From positions 1-17,615 of the forward strand of contig DKMV01000092.1 of the NCBI GenBank assembly GCA_002469605.1: DNA of 17,615 nucleotides. Reading direction: 5' to 3'. The stretch comes from Leclercia sp. UBA7405. GTDB taxonomy: Bacteria > Pseudomonadota > Gammaproteobacteria > Enterobacterales > Enterobacteriaceae. The translations under genes and the position numbers were made by a program. This document shows positions 1 through 10,618 of this stretch, one piece after another (the stretch's first letter is position 1; every line of letters begins with the position of its first letter). The notes below the pieces were generated by a model. The model ran no database searches and had not been told where the DNA came from. It was given only the letters and a program-made list of their open reading frames with translations.

Positions 1-140
1 TCGGCATAGCGCGGCTTTGGCAGTTTACCCAGAACGGCCTCTGCCACCTCGCGCGCCTTCTGGCCGGAGATACGCAAAATGCCTACACCACCGCGTCCCG
101 GTGGGGTTGCCTGGGCGACGATAGTGTCGTTATGGCTCAT
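1..140 (-). CDS. mnmE: tRNA modification GTPase MnmE, 5' part only
   Basis: MnmE (formerly TrmE), with MnmG, makes the 5-carboxymethylaminomethyl modification of wobble uridine in certain tRNAs. Only the first 46 full codons are present; the gene runs off the left edge of the window. The visible N-terminus begins [20 protein letters not shown] and continues through [19 protein letters not shown], which is the start of the MnmE N-terminal tetrahydrofolate-binding domain and closely resembles E. coli MnmE. The GTPase domain lies outside the window. The start ATG (complement of 138-140) is preceded by a poor Shine-Dalgarno (GCGAGAAAAACC). The gene lies downstream of yidC, behind a hairpin terminator, so it depends either on read-through or on a promoter I could not identify. 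Identification is confident despite the truncation. Confidence 0.95.
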   Translation of the reverse strand, partial: MSHNDTIVAQATPPGRGGVGILRISGQKAREVAEAVLGKLPKPRYA

Positions 141-160
141 GGTTTTTCTCGCTGAATACA

Positions 161-190
161 AATAAAAAAGGCGGTCTGATGACCGCCTTT
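161..190 (-). terminator. Intrinsic terminator downstream of yidC
   Basis: A perfect 10-bp inverted repeat (AAAGGCGGTC at 167-176, GACCGCCTTT at 181-190) has a 4-nt loop and, on the minus strand, is followed by a T-rich run (161-169). It lies 23 bp past the yidC stop and 26 bp before the mnmE start, so it ends the rpmH-rnpA-yidD-yidC transcript and may leave partial read-through into mnmE. The A-rich 5' flank on the minus strand means the stem ends in A-U pairs, which makes it plausible but not exceptionally strong. Confidence 0.85.
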
Positions 191-213
191 ATTCTAGCTA
201 CAGACTTACCGAA

Positions 214-1857
214 TCAGGACTTTTTCTTTTCGCGGCTATGCAGGCCACGTTTTTCCAGACCACGGTAGATCAGCTGCTGCTGGATGATGGTTACCAGGTT
301 GCTGACGATATAGTACAGCACCAGACCTGACGGGAACCACAGGAAGAACACGGTGAAGATGACCGGCATAAAGGTCATGATCTTCTGCTGCATCGGGTCG
401 GTCACGGTGGTCGGCGACATCTTCTGGATGAAGAACATCGTTACGCCCATCAGGATCGGCAGGATGTAGTACGGGTCCTGTGCAGACAGGTCATGGATCC
501 ACAGGGCGAACGGCGCGTGGCGCAGCTCGACGGAACCCATCAGCATGTAGTACAGCGCGAGGAAGATTGGCATCTGAATCAGCAGCGGGAAGCAGCCACC
601 CAGCGGGTTCACTTTCTCTGCTTTATACAGGGCCATCATCTCCTGGCTCTGACGCTGTTTGTCATCGCCCAGACGCTCACGCATAGCCTGAATCTTCGGC
701 TGCAGCATACGCATCTTCGCCATGGAGGTGTACTGCGCTTTAGTCAGCGGGTACATGATGCCACGAACGATAAAGGTGATAACGATGATGGAGAAGCCCC
801 AGTTACCCAGGAAGCTGTGGATCCACTTCAGCAGCTTAAACAGCGGCTGAGAGATGAACCATAACCAGCCGTAATCTACGGTCAGGTCCAGGTGCGGCGC
901 CACGGCAGCCATTTTGTCCTGGATTTCCGGGCCTACCCACAGGGTGCTGGCCAGGGTACCGGTTTGACCCGGCTGAACCAGAACCGGCTGAGACTTGTAG
1001 CCGATAGCGGCAACGCCGTTACCCAGATTCGCCGTATAGAAGTTGTTGGAGCCGTCGTTATTCGGGATCCACGCGGTCGCGAAATACTGCTGCAGCATCG
1101 CTACCCAACCACCTTTAGAGCTGATGTTCAGGTTTTCGTTATCGGCGATGGTGTCGAACTTGTATTTCTCGTACTTAGCGTCTGGCGTAGAGTACGCCGC
1201 GCCGCGGAAGGTGTGCAGCGCAAAGTTGCTGCTTCCGGTGTCGCGGTGTGACGGCAGATTGATGGACTGCTTCAGCTGACCAAAGGTCGACACTTCCAGC
1301 GGCTTCGCACCGGCGTTCTGTACGTTATAGCCCACGTTTACCGCAAACTCACCGCGCTTCAGGGTGAAGGTTTTGGTAAAGGTGTTGCCCGCGGCGTCGG
1401 TGTAAGTCAGCGGGATAGCGAGTTCGTTCTGACCATCGGCCAGCACAAAGGTATCGCGCTCAACGTTATACAGGGGACGCGCACCGTTAGCCGGGTTATC
1501 CGGGCCATCACGACCGGTCAGGCCGCTCTGCGCCTGATAGATAAACTCAGGAGTGGTTTCCAGAAGCTGGAATGGCTCGTTAGACTTCAGCTCTTTCGGG
1601 TAGGTCAACAGCAGCGCCTGCTCAATATCACCACCACGGGTGTTGATAGTCAGCTCAAGCACATCGGTCTTAACCGTAATCTGTTTCCCCTGGCCACTGG
1701 CCGGTACGCCCTGGTCGGCGGCGCTACCCGCTGCGGTGGTCGTTGTCTGCGTGGTCTGCTGCTGGGGCTGAGGATTTTTATCCTGTTCCCATGCCTGCCA
1801 GATCATGAAAGACACGAACAACAAAGCGATGATAAGAAGATTGCGTTGCGAATCCAT
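214..1857 (-). CDS. yidC: Membrane protein insertase YidC
   Basis: YidC (Oxa1 family) inserts and folds inner-membrane proteins, alone or with SecYEG. The 547-residue product is one residue shorter than E. coli YidC. Visible parts, in order: N-terminal membrane anchor (about residues 6-23, [17 protein letters not shown]); a Gln/Thr-rich linker; the large periplasmic beta domain (about 57-340); then five membrane segments. The conserved hydrophilic-groove arginine (Arg366 in E. coli) is in the FIVRG motif at about residue 365. The cytoplasmic C1 loop ([19 protein letters not shown]) and the basic C-terminal tail (SREKKKS) are intact. The ATG start lies 2 bp past the yidD stop, so the two are likely translationally coupled. 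The rpmH-rnpA-yidD-yidC order is the usual enterobacterial one. Confidence 0.99.
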   Translation of the reverse strand: MDSQRNLLIIALLFVSFMIWQAWEQDKNPQPQQQTTQTTTTAAGSAADQGVPASGQGKQITVKTDVLELTINTRGGDIEQALLLTYPKELKSNEPFQLLETTPEFIYQAQSGLTGRDGPDNPANGARPLYNVERDTFVLADGQNELAIPLTYTDAAGNTFTKTFTLKRGEFAVNVGYNVQNAGAKPLEVSTFGQLKQSINLPSHRDTGSSNFALHTFRGAAYSTPDAKYEKYKFDTIADNENLNISSKGGWVAMLQQYFATAWIPNNDGSNNFYTANLGNGVAAIGYKSQPVLVQPGQTGTLASTLWVGPEIQDKMAAVAPHLDLTVDYGWLWFISQPLFKLLKWIHSFLGNWGFSIIVITFIVRGIMYPLTKAQYTSMAKMRMLQPKIQAMRERLGDDKQRQSQEMMALYKAEKVNPLGGCFPLLIQMPIFLALYYMLMGSVELRHAPFALWIHDLSAQDPYYILPILMGVTMFFIQKMSPTTVTDPMQQKIMTFMPVIFTVFFLWFPSGLVLYYIVSNLVTIIQQQLIYRGLEKRGLHSREKKKS

Positions 1858-1859
1858 CG

Positions 1860-2117
1860 TTAGTGTTCTCTGGTATCAAAAGGTCCTGGGGGGACGGGAT
1901 CGTCTCCACCTGGGTGTAAAGGGTGGCATTTTAATACGCGTTTCACCGTCAACCAACTGCCTTTTATTACCCCAAACCTGCGCAATGCCTCAATTCCGTA
2001 GCTTGAGCAGGTCGGTGTGAAACGGCAGTGTGGCCCGAGTAGCGGACTAATCAGGCGTTGATAGACCCGAATGAGGGCTATCAGGACCCGTGAGCCAGGC
2101 GACAGTGGCGGCGCCAT
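1860..2117 (-). CDS. yidD: Membrane protein insertion efficiency factor YidD
   Basis: YidD is a small membrane-associated protein that assists YidC-dependent insertion; it appears to be peripheral and to bind through an amphipathic N-terminal helix. The 85-residue product matches E. coli YidD very closely from memory. It begins [20 protein letters not shown] and contains the family signature of paired cysteines in [20 protein letters not shown] and KCHPLHPGG. It overlaps the 3' end of rnpA by 37 bp in another frame, and its stop codon lies 2 bp before yidC. This tight packing points to translational coupling through rnpA-yidD-yidC. No separate promoter is visible. Confidence 0.97.
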
Positions 2118-2440
2118 AATTTTTCCAACGCTTCCGAGAGAGCACGGTTATCGAGGTCGGCAACCCCTTTTTTAGCCACCACCACGAAATCCATAGACGG
2201 GAGTTCATGTTGACGTAAACGGAAGCTTTCACGCGTCAGACGTTTAATCCGGTTGCGTTCATGTGCACGCTTAACGTTTTTCTTGGCGACAGTAAGACCG
2301 ATACGGGGATGCCCCAGCGAATTTTGGCGGCCGAGGATGGTGATTTGCGGCGTGCCAGCCCGTTGTGGCTGCTGGAAGACGAAAGTGAAATGAGTGGGAG
2401 TTAACAAACGTAACTCCCTGGGAAATGCGAGCTTAACCAC
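2081..2440 (-). CDS. rnpA: Ribonuclease P protein component
   Basis: RnpA (C5 protein) binds the catalytic M1 RNA and helps RNase P process the 5' ends of precursor tRNAs. The product is 119 residues, the usual enterobacterial length. The RNR signature lies at residues 62-64 within [16 protein letters not shown], and the [12 protein letters not shown] strand before it is typical of the left-handed beta-alpha-beta crossover that contacts RNA. The start is GTG (complement of 2438-2440), as in E. coli; no ATG gives the conserved [10 protein letters not shown]-terminus. There is no strong Shine-Dalgarno ahead of the GTG, and the rpmH stop lies only 15 bp upstream, so translation probably relies on re-initiation after rpmH. 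The weak start fits the far greater need for L34 than for C5 protein. Confidence 0.98.
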
Positions 2441-2455
2441 CAGGGGTTAGCTTTA

Positions 2456-2608
<153 letters not shown>

Positions 2609-2698
2609 CTAAACTTGAATAAATTCAATGGCTTTTTACGATGACCGAACGAGTAATGCCCAACGGACGCCGAAGCCATGGATGATTAAAGAGGCCGG

Positions 2699-2727
2699 AT
2701 TGTAATAATTGTACACTCCGGAGTCAA
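2699..2727 (-). promoter_or_regulatory. Sigma-70 promoter for rpmH-rnpA-yidD-yidC
   Basis: On the minus strand there is a -35 TTGACT (complement of 2722-2727), a 17-bp spacer and a -10 TACAAT (complement of 2699-2704). Each hexamer is 5/6 to consensus. The spacer contains a perfect 10-bp palindrome, ACTCCGGAGT (2715-2724), that abuts the -35 box. The match and its placement about 100 bp upstream of rpmH make this the main promoter of a highly expressed ribosomal operon. Transcription start is inferred near 2692. Confidence 0.8.
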
Positions 2728-2985
2728 TTCTCTTTCCTTAATTCCCGCGTAAATTCACGCGATTTCGCATGCAAAGTGAACAGCGTTCAGCGCAGGGAAG
2801 TCGAGCGTTACGCAACGGGTGGAGGATTATACGGCCTCACCGATAAAGCGCAAGGATCGTCCAGGATCTTCGTTAGATCATTTAAGCAAAAATTTGTCCT
2901 TACTCATTAATTTTTCCAATATGCGGCCTAAATCGTGGGGGCTCTCCATCAGGATCGATTACACTTACCCCGTTTCGGATCATCC

Positions 2986-2994
2986 TGTGGATAA
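2986..2994 (-). promoter_or_regulatory. Consensus DnaA box (dnaA autoregulation)
   Basis: The plus strand reads TGTGGATAA, so the minus strand is TTATCCACA, the strict high-affinity DnaA box. It sits about 210 bp upstream of the dnaA start and about 50 bp before the TATGAT -10 element, in the position of the box between dnaA promoters P1 and P2 in E. coli. DnaA binding here represses dnaA in E. coli. Confidence 0.9.
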
Positions 2995-3042
2995 ATCGGG
3001 AAGAATCTGTGAGAAACAGAAGATCTCTGGCTCAGTTTAGGC

Positions 3043-3048
3043 TATGAT
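3043..3048 (+). promoter_or_regulatory. dnaA: Candidate -10 of proximal dnaA promoter (P2-like)
   Basis: TATGAT matches TATAAT at 5 of 6 positions, and the flanking TTTAGGCTATGATCCGCGG resembles what I recall of the E. coli dnaAp2 region. No good -35 hexamer lies 16-18 bp upstream, which is consistent with a regulated promoter. A GATC overlaps the end of the -10 box (3046-3049), so Dam methylation or SeqA would act right at it. Start of transcription is inferred near 3055. Confidence 0.5.
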
Positions 3049-3203
3049 CCGCGGTCCCGATCGCGATCCAAGGATCCTGGCAGGGTAAAAAAAACCGCAG
3101 ACAGCGGTACGCACGTCCCCCCTTTTGCGCTGGGCTTTTCGACGTGTGTCTACAATCACGACTATTCAATAGCTTTCTTTTTATTGTTCGAGTGGAGTCC
3201 GCC

Positions 3204-4604
3204 GTGTCACTTTCGCTTTGGCAGCAGTGTCTTGCCCGATTGCAGGATGAGTTACCAGCCACAGAATTCAGTATGTGGATCCGCCCGTTGCAGGCGGAAC
3301 TGAGCGATAACACGCTGGCTTTGTATGCGCCAAACCGTTTCGTGCTCGATTGGGTAAGGGATAAATACCTCAATAACATCAATGGACTGCTGAACGATTT
3401 TTGCGGCGCCGATGCCCCTCAGCTGCGTTTTGAAGTGGGCACTAAGCCGGTCACCCAAACCCTCAAAGAGACCGTTAACGTCGCCGTGGCCCCTGCCCAA
3501 ACTGCGCAGGTCCAGACACGACGCCCTGCGCCTGCAGCGCGCTCCGGCTGGGACAACGTTCCGGCCCCGGCAGAGCCGACCTACCGCTCCAACGTTAACG
3601 TCAAACACACCTTCGATAACTTCGTGGAAGGTAAATCGAACCAGCTGGCGCGCGCGGCGGCCCGTCAGGTGGCAGATAACCCGGGCGGCGCTTATAACCC
3701 GCTGTTTTTATACGGCGGCACCGGCCTGGGTAAAACTCACCTTCTGCACGCGGTGGGTAACGGCATTGTGGCGCGCAAGCCCAACGCCAAAGTGGTGTAT
3801 ATGCACTCCGAGCGCTTCGTTCAGGACATGGTAAAGGCCCTGCAAAACAACGCGATCGAAGAGTTTAAACGCTACTACCGCTCCGTGGACGCCCTGCTGA
3901 TCGATGACATCCAGTTCTTTGCTAATAAAGAACGATCCCAGGAGGAGTTTTTCCACACCTTTAACGCCCTGCTGGAAGGTAATCAACAGATCATTCTCAC
4001 CTCGGATCGTTATCCCAAAGAGATCAACGGCGTAGAGGATCGTCTGAAGTCCCGCTTCGGTTGGGGCCTCACCGTGGCGATCGAACCGCCGGAGCTGGAA
4101 ACCCGCGTGGCGATCCTGATGAAAAAGGCCGATGAAAACGATATCCGCCTGCCGGGCGAAGTAGCGTTTTTCATCGCCAAGCGTCTGCGCTCCAACGTGC
4201 GTGAGCTGGAAGGGGCGCTGAACCGCGTGATTGCCAACGCCAATTTTACCGGCCGGGCTATTACCATCGATTTCGTGCGCGAAGCGCTGCGCGATCTGCT
4301 GGCGCTGCAGGAAAAACTGGTCACCATCGACAATATTCAGAAGACGGTGGCGGAGTATTACAAAATTAAAGTGGCGGACTTACTGTCTAAACGTCGTTCT
4401 CGTTCGGTGGCAAGACCGCGCCAGATGGCAATGGCGCTGGCGAAAGAGTTAACCAACCACAGCCTGCCGGAAATCGGCGATGCCTTTGGTGGCCGTGACC
4501 ATACCACCGTGCTGCATGCCTGTCGTAAGATCGAGCAGCTGCGCGAAGAAAGCCACGACATAAAAGAAGACTTCTCCAATTTAATCAGAACATTATCATC
4601 GTGA
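3204..4604 (+). CDS. dnaA: Chromosomal replication initiator protein DnaA
   Basis: DnaA binds DnaA boxes at oriC, oligomerises with ATP, opens the origin and loads DnaB; it also regulates its own gene. The 466-residue product is one shorter than in E. coli. Domain I spans about residues 1-80 ([19 protein letters not shown]). Domain II is an Ala/Pro/Thr-rich linker (about 90-130). The AAA+ domain has Walker A GGTGLGKT (171-178) and Walker B LLIDDIQF with Asp234-Asp235. The C-terminal DNA-binding domain carries the DnaA signature [15 protein letters not shown]. The start is the GTG at 3204, as in E. coli, preceded by GGAG at 3194-3197. An in-frame ATG 20 codons upstream gives a non-conserved extension without an SD, so I rejected it. 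The dnaN ATG follows the stop after only 4 bp. Confidence 0.99.
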   Translation: MSLSLWQQCLARLQDELPATEFSMWIRPLQAELSDNTLALYAPNRFVLDWVRDKYLNNINGLLNDFCGADAPQLRFEVGTKPVTQTLKETVNVAVAPAQTAQVQTRRPAPAARSGWDNVPAPAEPTYRSNVNVKHTFDNFVEGKSNQLARAAARQVADNPGGAYNPLFLYGGTGLGKTHLLHAVGNGIVARKPNAKVVYMHSERFVQDMVKALQNNAIEEFKRYYRSVDALLIDDIQFFANKERSQEEFFHTFNALLEGNQQIILTSDRYPKEINGVEDRLKSRFGWGLTVAIEPPELETRVAILMKKADENDIRLPGEVAFFIAKRLRSNVRELEGALNRVIANANFTGRAITIDFVREALRDLLALQEKLVTIDNIQKTVAEYYKIKVADLLSKRRSRSVARPRQMAMALAKELTNHSLPEIGDAFGGRDHTTVLHACRKIEQLREESHDIKEDFSNLIRTLSS

Positions 4605-4608
4605 TGCT

Positions 4609-5709
4609 ATGAAATTTACCGTTGAACGTGAACATCTGTTAAAACCGCTGCAGCAGGTAAGCGGCCCCTTAGGCGGTCGTCCGACGCTGCCTATCCTTGG
4701 TAACCTGCTGCTGCAGGTTGCAGAGGGTACGCTGTCCCTGACCGGCACCGATCTCGAAATGGAAATGGTCGCGCGCGTGGCGCTGTCTCATCCGCACGAA
4801 GCGGGAGCCACCACCGTTCCGGCGCGTAAGTTCTTTGATATCTGCCGTGGGTTGCCTGAAGGGGCGGAAATCGCCGTGCAGCTGGAGGGCGACCGTATGC
4901 TGGTGCGCTCTGGCCGCAGCCGTTTTTCCCTCTCCACGCTGCCGGCAATCGACTTCCCGAACCTGGATGACTGGCAGAGCGAAGTTGAGTTCACCCTGCC
5001 GCAGGCCACGATGAAGCGTCTGATCGAAGCCACCCAGTTTTCGATGGCGCATCAGGATGTTCGCTACTACTTAAACGGCATGCTGTTCGAAACCGAAGGT
5101 GAAGAGCTGCGTACCGTGGCCACCGACGGCCACCGCCTGGCGGTCTGCTCTATGCCCGTTGGCGTGAGCCTGCCGAACCATTCGGTGATCGTGCCGCGTA
5201 AAGGCGTGATTGAGCTGATGCGTATGCTCGACGGCGGTGAAAACCCGCTGCGCGTGCAGATCGGCAGCAACAATATCCGCGCTCACGTGGGTGATTTTAT
5301 CTTTACTTCAAAGCTGGTTGATGGCCGTTTTCCGGATTATCGCCGCGTATTGCCGAAGAACCCCGATAAAACCCTCGAAGCGGGCTGCGATATTCTCAAG
5401 CAGGCTTTTGCCCGTGCGGCCATTCTCTCTAACGAGAAGTTCCGCGGCGTGCGTCTGTACGTGAGCGAAAACCAGCTGAAAATCACCGCTAACAACCCGG
5501 AGCAGGAAGAGGCAGAAGAGATTCTGGACGTCACCTACCCCGGCAGCGAGCTGGAGATCGGCTTTAACGTCAGCTACGTGCTGGACGTGCTGAACGCGCT
5601 TAAGTGCGAGAACGTCCGCATTCTGCTGACTGACTCCGTATCGAGCGTACAGATTGAAGATGCCGCATCACAGTCGGCGGCTTATGTAGTTATGCCAATG
5701 AGACTGTAG
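4609..5709 (+). CDS. dnaN: DNA polymerase III beta sliding clamp
   Basis: DnaN forms the ring-shaped dimer that holds polymerase III on DNA and recruits MutS, ligase, other polymerases and Hda. The 366-residue length equals that of E. coli. Three repeated clamp folds of about 120 residues each can be traced: residues 1-120 (MKFTVEREHLLKPLQQVSG), about 128-245 and 246-366. The hydrophobic partner-binding cleft ends with the conserved C-terminal VVMPMRL, which is intact. It starts 4 bp after the dnaA stop and is probably co-transcribed with dnaA and translationally coupled to it. Its stop is TAG (5707-5709). The unusual point is downstream: recF does not follow directly but is separated by a 147-bp repeat-bearing segment. 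Confidence 0.99.
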   Translation: MKFTVEREHLLKPLQQVSGPLGGRPTLPILGNLLLQVAEGTLSLTGTDLEMEMVARVALSHPHEAGATTVPARKFFDICRGLPEGAEIAVQLEGDRMLVRSGRSRFSLSTLPAIDFPNLDDWQSEVEFTLPQATMKRLIEATQFSMAHQDVRYYLNGMLFETEGEELRTVATDGHRLAVCSMPVGVSLPNHSVIVPRKGVIELMRMLDGGENPLRVQIGSNNIRAHVGDFIFTSKLVDGRFPDYRRVLPKNPDKTLEAGCDILKQAFARAAILSNEKFRGVRLYVSENQLKITANNPEQEEAEEILDVTYPGSELEIGFNVSYVLDVLNALKCENVRILLTDSVSSVQIEDAASQSAAYVVMPMRL

Positions 5710-5715
5710 TGAAAA

Positions 5716-5856
5716 ATATCGGGCTATCTTACTTGCCATTTTCAACCTGGGCTGTGCTCGCTCCTGTCACGTACTTCGTGTACGCTCCAGGACCTGCGCG
5801 CAGTCCGCGTTGAAACTGGCTGCGCCGATAACGCCCTGGCCCGAAGAAACCCGGAT

Positions 5857-5858
<2 letters not shown>
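5716..5858. repeat. ERIC-like palindromic repeat between dnaN and recF
   Basis: A roughly 140-bp imperfect palindrome fills the dnaN-recF gap. The outer ends are ATATCGGG (5716-5723) and CCCGGATAT (5850-5858). The 22-nt arms at 5725-5746 and 5809-5830 pair at 15 of 22 positions, including TTTCAAC/GTTGAAA and GCCA/TGGC. The centre is a hairpin: TCCTG and CGTAC (5762-5766, 5770-5774) against GTACG and CAGGA (5780-5784, 5788-5792), with a symmetric 3-nt internal loop. The core GGCTGTGCTCGCTC...GTCACGTACTT...GCTCC resembles, from memory, the ERIC (IRU) core, so I call it ERIC-like. It encodes no credible protein. It should fold into a long hairpin in the dnaN-recF mRNA. Confidence 0.75.
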
Positions 5859-9370
<3,512 letters not shown>

Positions 9371-9379
9371 GCCGTTATA

Positions 9380-9465
9380 CCCCTCACCCTAACTCTCTCC
9401 CCACAGGGGAAAGGGTTAGGCCCGGTAACCTCTTGCTCCTATGGGGAGAGGGCCGGGGTGAGGGG
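9380..9465. repeat. GC-rich palindromic repeat between gyrB and yidA
   Basis: An 86-bp palindrome begins 10 bp past the gyrB stop. The outer 24-nt arms (9380-9403 and 9442-9465) pair at 20 of 24 positions, from CCCCTCACCC to GGGGTGAGGGG. The left half also forms its own hairpin, CCTAACTCTCTCCCC (9388-9402), loop ACA, GGGGAAAGGGTTAGG (9406-9420), so two exclusive structures are possible. The CCCTCACCC...GGGTGAGGG type is common between genes in Enterobacter and Klebsiella relatives, from memory. It lies where yidB occurs in E. coli. It has no T-tract, so it is not a textbook terminator but could stabilise the gyrB mRNA 3' end. Confidence 0.75.
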
Positions 9466-9579
9466 AAATTCTTGTACGCAAAAGGGGAATCCCCCCTCCA
9501 GTCCCATCCCCTTTCTTCCCGTGTTTTTTGAGCGGAATCGCGTTAGCATGAGGTCAGACTCATTCCAACCGGGGATCCC

Positions 9580-10392
9580 ATGGCCATCAAACTCATTGCA
9601 ATCGATATGGACGGCACGCTGCTGCTGCCAGACCACACCATCTCTCCCGCCGTTAAAAATGCTATTGCCGCCGCCCGCGCGAAAGGGGTGAATGTGGTGC
9701 TGACCACCGGTCGGCCCTATGCCGGCGTGCACAACTACCTGAAAGAGCTGCACATGAATGAGCCGGGGGATTACTGCATCACCTATAACGGCGCGCTGGT
9801 GCAGAAAGCGGCGGACGGCAGCACCGTGGCGCAAACCGCGCTGAGCTATGACGATTACCTGTACCTGGAAAAACTCTCCCGTGAGGTGGGCTCCCACTTC
9901 CACGCGCTCGATCGCAATACGCTTTATACCGCCAATCGCGACATCAGCTACTACACCGTGCATGAATCCTACGTGGCGACCATCCCGCTGGTATTCTGCG
10001 AAGCGGAAAAAATGGACCCGGCCACCCAGTTCCTGAAAGTGATGATGATCGACGAGCCGGCGATCCTCGACCAGGCCATCGCCCGTATTCCGGACGAGGT
10101 AAAAGAGAAGTACACCGTGCTGAAAAGCGCGCCGTACTTCCTCGAAATCCTGGATAAACGGGTCAATAAAGGCACCGGCGTGAAATCACTGGCGGATACC
10201 CTGGGCATAAAACCAGAAGAGATCATGACCCTCGGCGATCAGGAAAACGACATTGCGATGATCGAATACGCCGGGCTGGGCGTGGCGATGGAAAACGCCA
10301 TCCCGTCGGTAAAAGAAGTGGCCAACTTTGTCACCAAATCCAACCTGGAAGATGGTGTAGCCTACGCCATTGAGAAGTTTGTGCTGAATTAA
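9580..10392 (+). CDS. yidA: HAD-family sugar phosphatase YidA
   Basis: YidA is a cytoplasmic Cof-type HAD phosphatase (subfamily IIB) with activity on several sugar phosphates in vitro; its physiological substrate is not settled. The 270-residue product has motif I IDMDGTLL (Asp9 nucleophile, Asp11), motif II TTGRP (Thr43), motif III Lys197 in NKGTG and motif IV GDQENDIAM (Asp220, Asp224). The cap domain lies at about residues 85-190. Length and sequence match E. coli YidA closely. GGGGAT precedes the ATG at a short distance. It stands as a single-gene unit between a palindromic repeat and a strong terminator. In E. coli, yidB lies between gyrB and yidA; it is missing here. An ATGAG-N6-CTCAT dyad sits at 9548-9563 upstream. 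Confidence 0.97.
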   Translation: MAIKLIAIDMDGTLLLPDHTISPAVKNAIAAARAKGVNVVLTTGRPYAGVHNYLKELHMNEPGDYCITYNGALVQKAADGSTVAQTALSYDDYLYLEKLSREVGSHFHALDRNTLYTANRDISYYTVHESYVATIPLVFCEAEKMDPATQFLKVMMIDEPAILDQAIARIPDEVKEKYTVLKSAPYFLEILDKRVNKGTGVKSLADTLGIKPEEIMTLGDQENDIAMIEYAGLGVAMENAIPSVKEVANFVTKSNLEDGVAYAIEKFVLN

Positions 10393-10411
10393 TGCTGTTG
10401 CTGAATCATCG

Positions 10412-10440
10412 GCCCCGGTTATCAACCGGGGCTTTTTTTT
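10412..10440 (+). terminator. Strong intrinsic terminator after yidA
   Basis: A perfect 9-bp stem GCCCCGGTT (10412-10420) and AACCGGGGC (10424-10432) with a 3-nt loop is followed by eight T residues (10433-10440). It begins 19 bp past the yidA stop and insulates the dgo operon from upstream transcription. Confidence 0.95.
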
Positions 10441-10467
10441 GCCTTACGTTTAATGGATTGTTCTTTT

Positions 10468-10483
10468 TGTGATCTGGATTGTA
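10468..10483 (+). promoter_or_regulatory. Candidate CRP site upstream of dgoR
   Basis: TGTGA-TCTGGA-TTGTA has a perfect left half of the CRP consensus TGTGA-N6-TCACA and a right half matching at 2 of 5 positions. The right half overlaps the first DgoR operator by 5 bp. Catabolite control is expected for a sugar-acid operon, but a half-perfect match alone is weak evidence. Confidence 0.35.
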
Positions 10484-10489
10484 GTACAA
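10479..10489. promoter_or_regulatory. DgoR operator 1
   Basis: TTGTAGTACAA is a perfect odd palindrome (TTGTA-G-TACAA). It fits the TNGTNNNACNA pattern used by FadR-subfamily GntR repressors, and it sits in the dgoR upstream region. Autoregulation by DgoR is known in E. coli; assignment of this exact site is my inference. Confidence 0.7.
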
Positions 10490-10499
10490 CATTGATGGA

Positions 10500-10510
10500 T
10501 TGTACTACAG
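10500..10510. promoter_or_regulatory. DgoR operator 2
   Basis: TTGTACTACAG differs from the perfect dyad TTGTA-N-TACAA at one position. Its centre (10505) lies 21 bp from the centre of operator 1 (10484), two helical turns, so two DgoR dimers could bind on the same face. A further imperfect copy, TTGTACCGCAA, lies at 10543-10553, centred 43 bp on. Confidence 0.65.
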
Positions 10511-10618
10511 TACGACCACGGCAATGACGAATGGCATCACGTTTGTACCGCAAAAGTGAGGCGAAATTCAGCGGTCGCGGTAAAGTAGAGATGGACACAC
10601 AGAGCACAAGGACTCTCC

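Larger units (their letters stand above)
2855..3076. promoter_or_regulatory. Cluster of ten GATC (Dam/SeqA) sites upstream of dnaA
   Basis: GATC occurs at 2855, 2865, 2876, 2953, 2978, 3022, 3046, 3059, 3065 and 3073, ten copies in 222 bp, where about one would be expected by chance. The first three are 10-11 bp apart, on the same helical face, and the last four fall within 31 bp. In E. coli, SeqA binds clustered hemimethylated GATC sites and silences dnaA transcription just after the region is replicated; the same role here is inferred. Confidence 0.8.

Noticed and set aside
2819..3040. 73-codon open frame in the dnaA upstream region
   Set aside because: It covers the DnaA box and GATC cluster, has no Shine-Dalgarno, and matches nothing I know; regulatory sequence explains the region.
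3144..3203. 20-codon N-terminal extension of dnaA from an upstream ATG
   Set aside because: The GTG at 3204 gives the conserved SLSLWQQCL start and has a GGAG Shine-Dalgarno; the extension is leader sequence with no SD.
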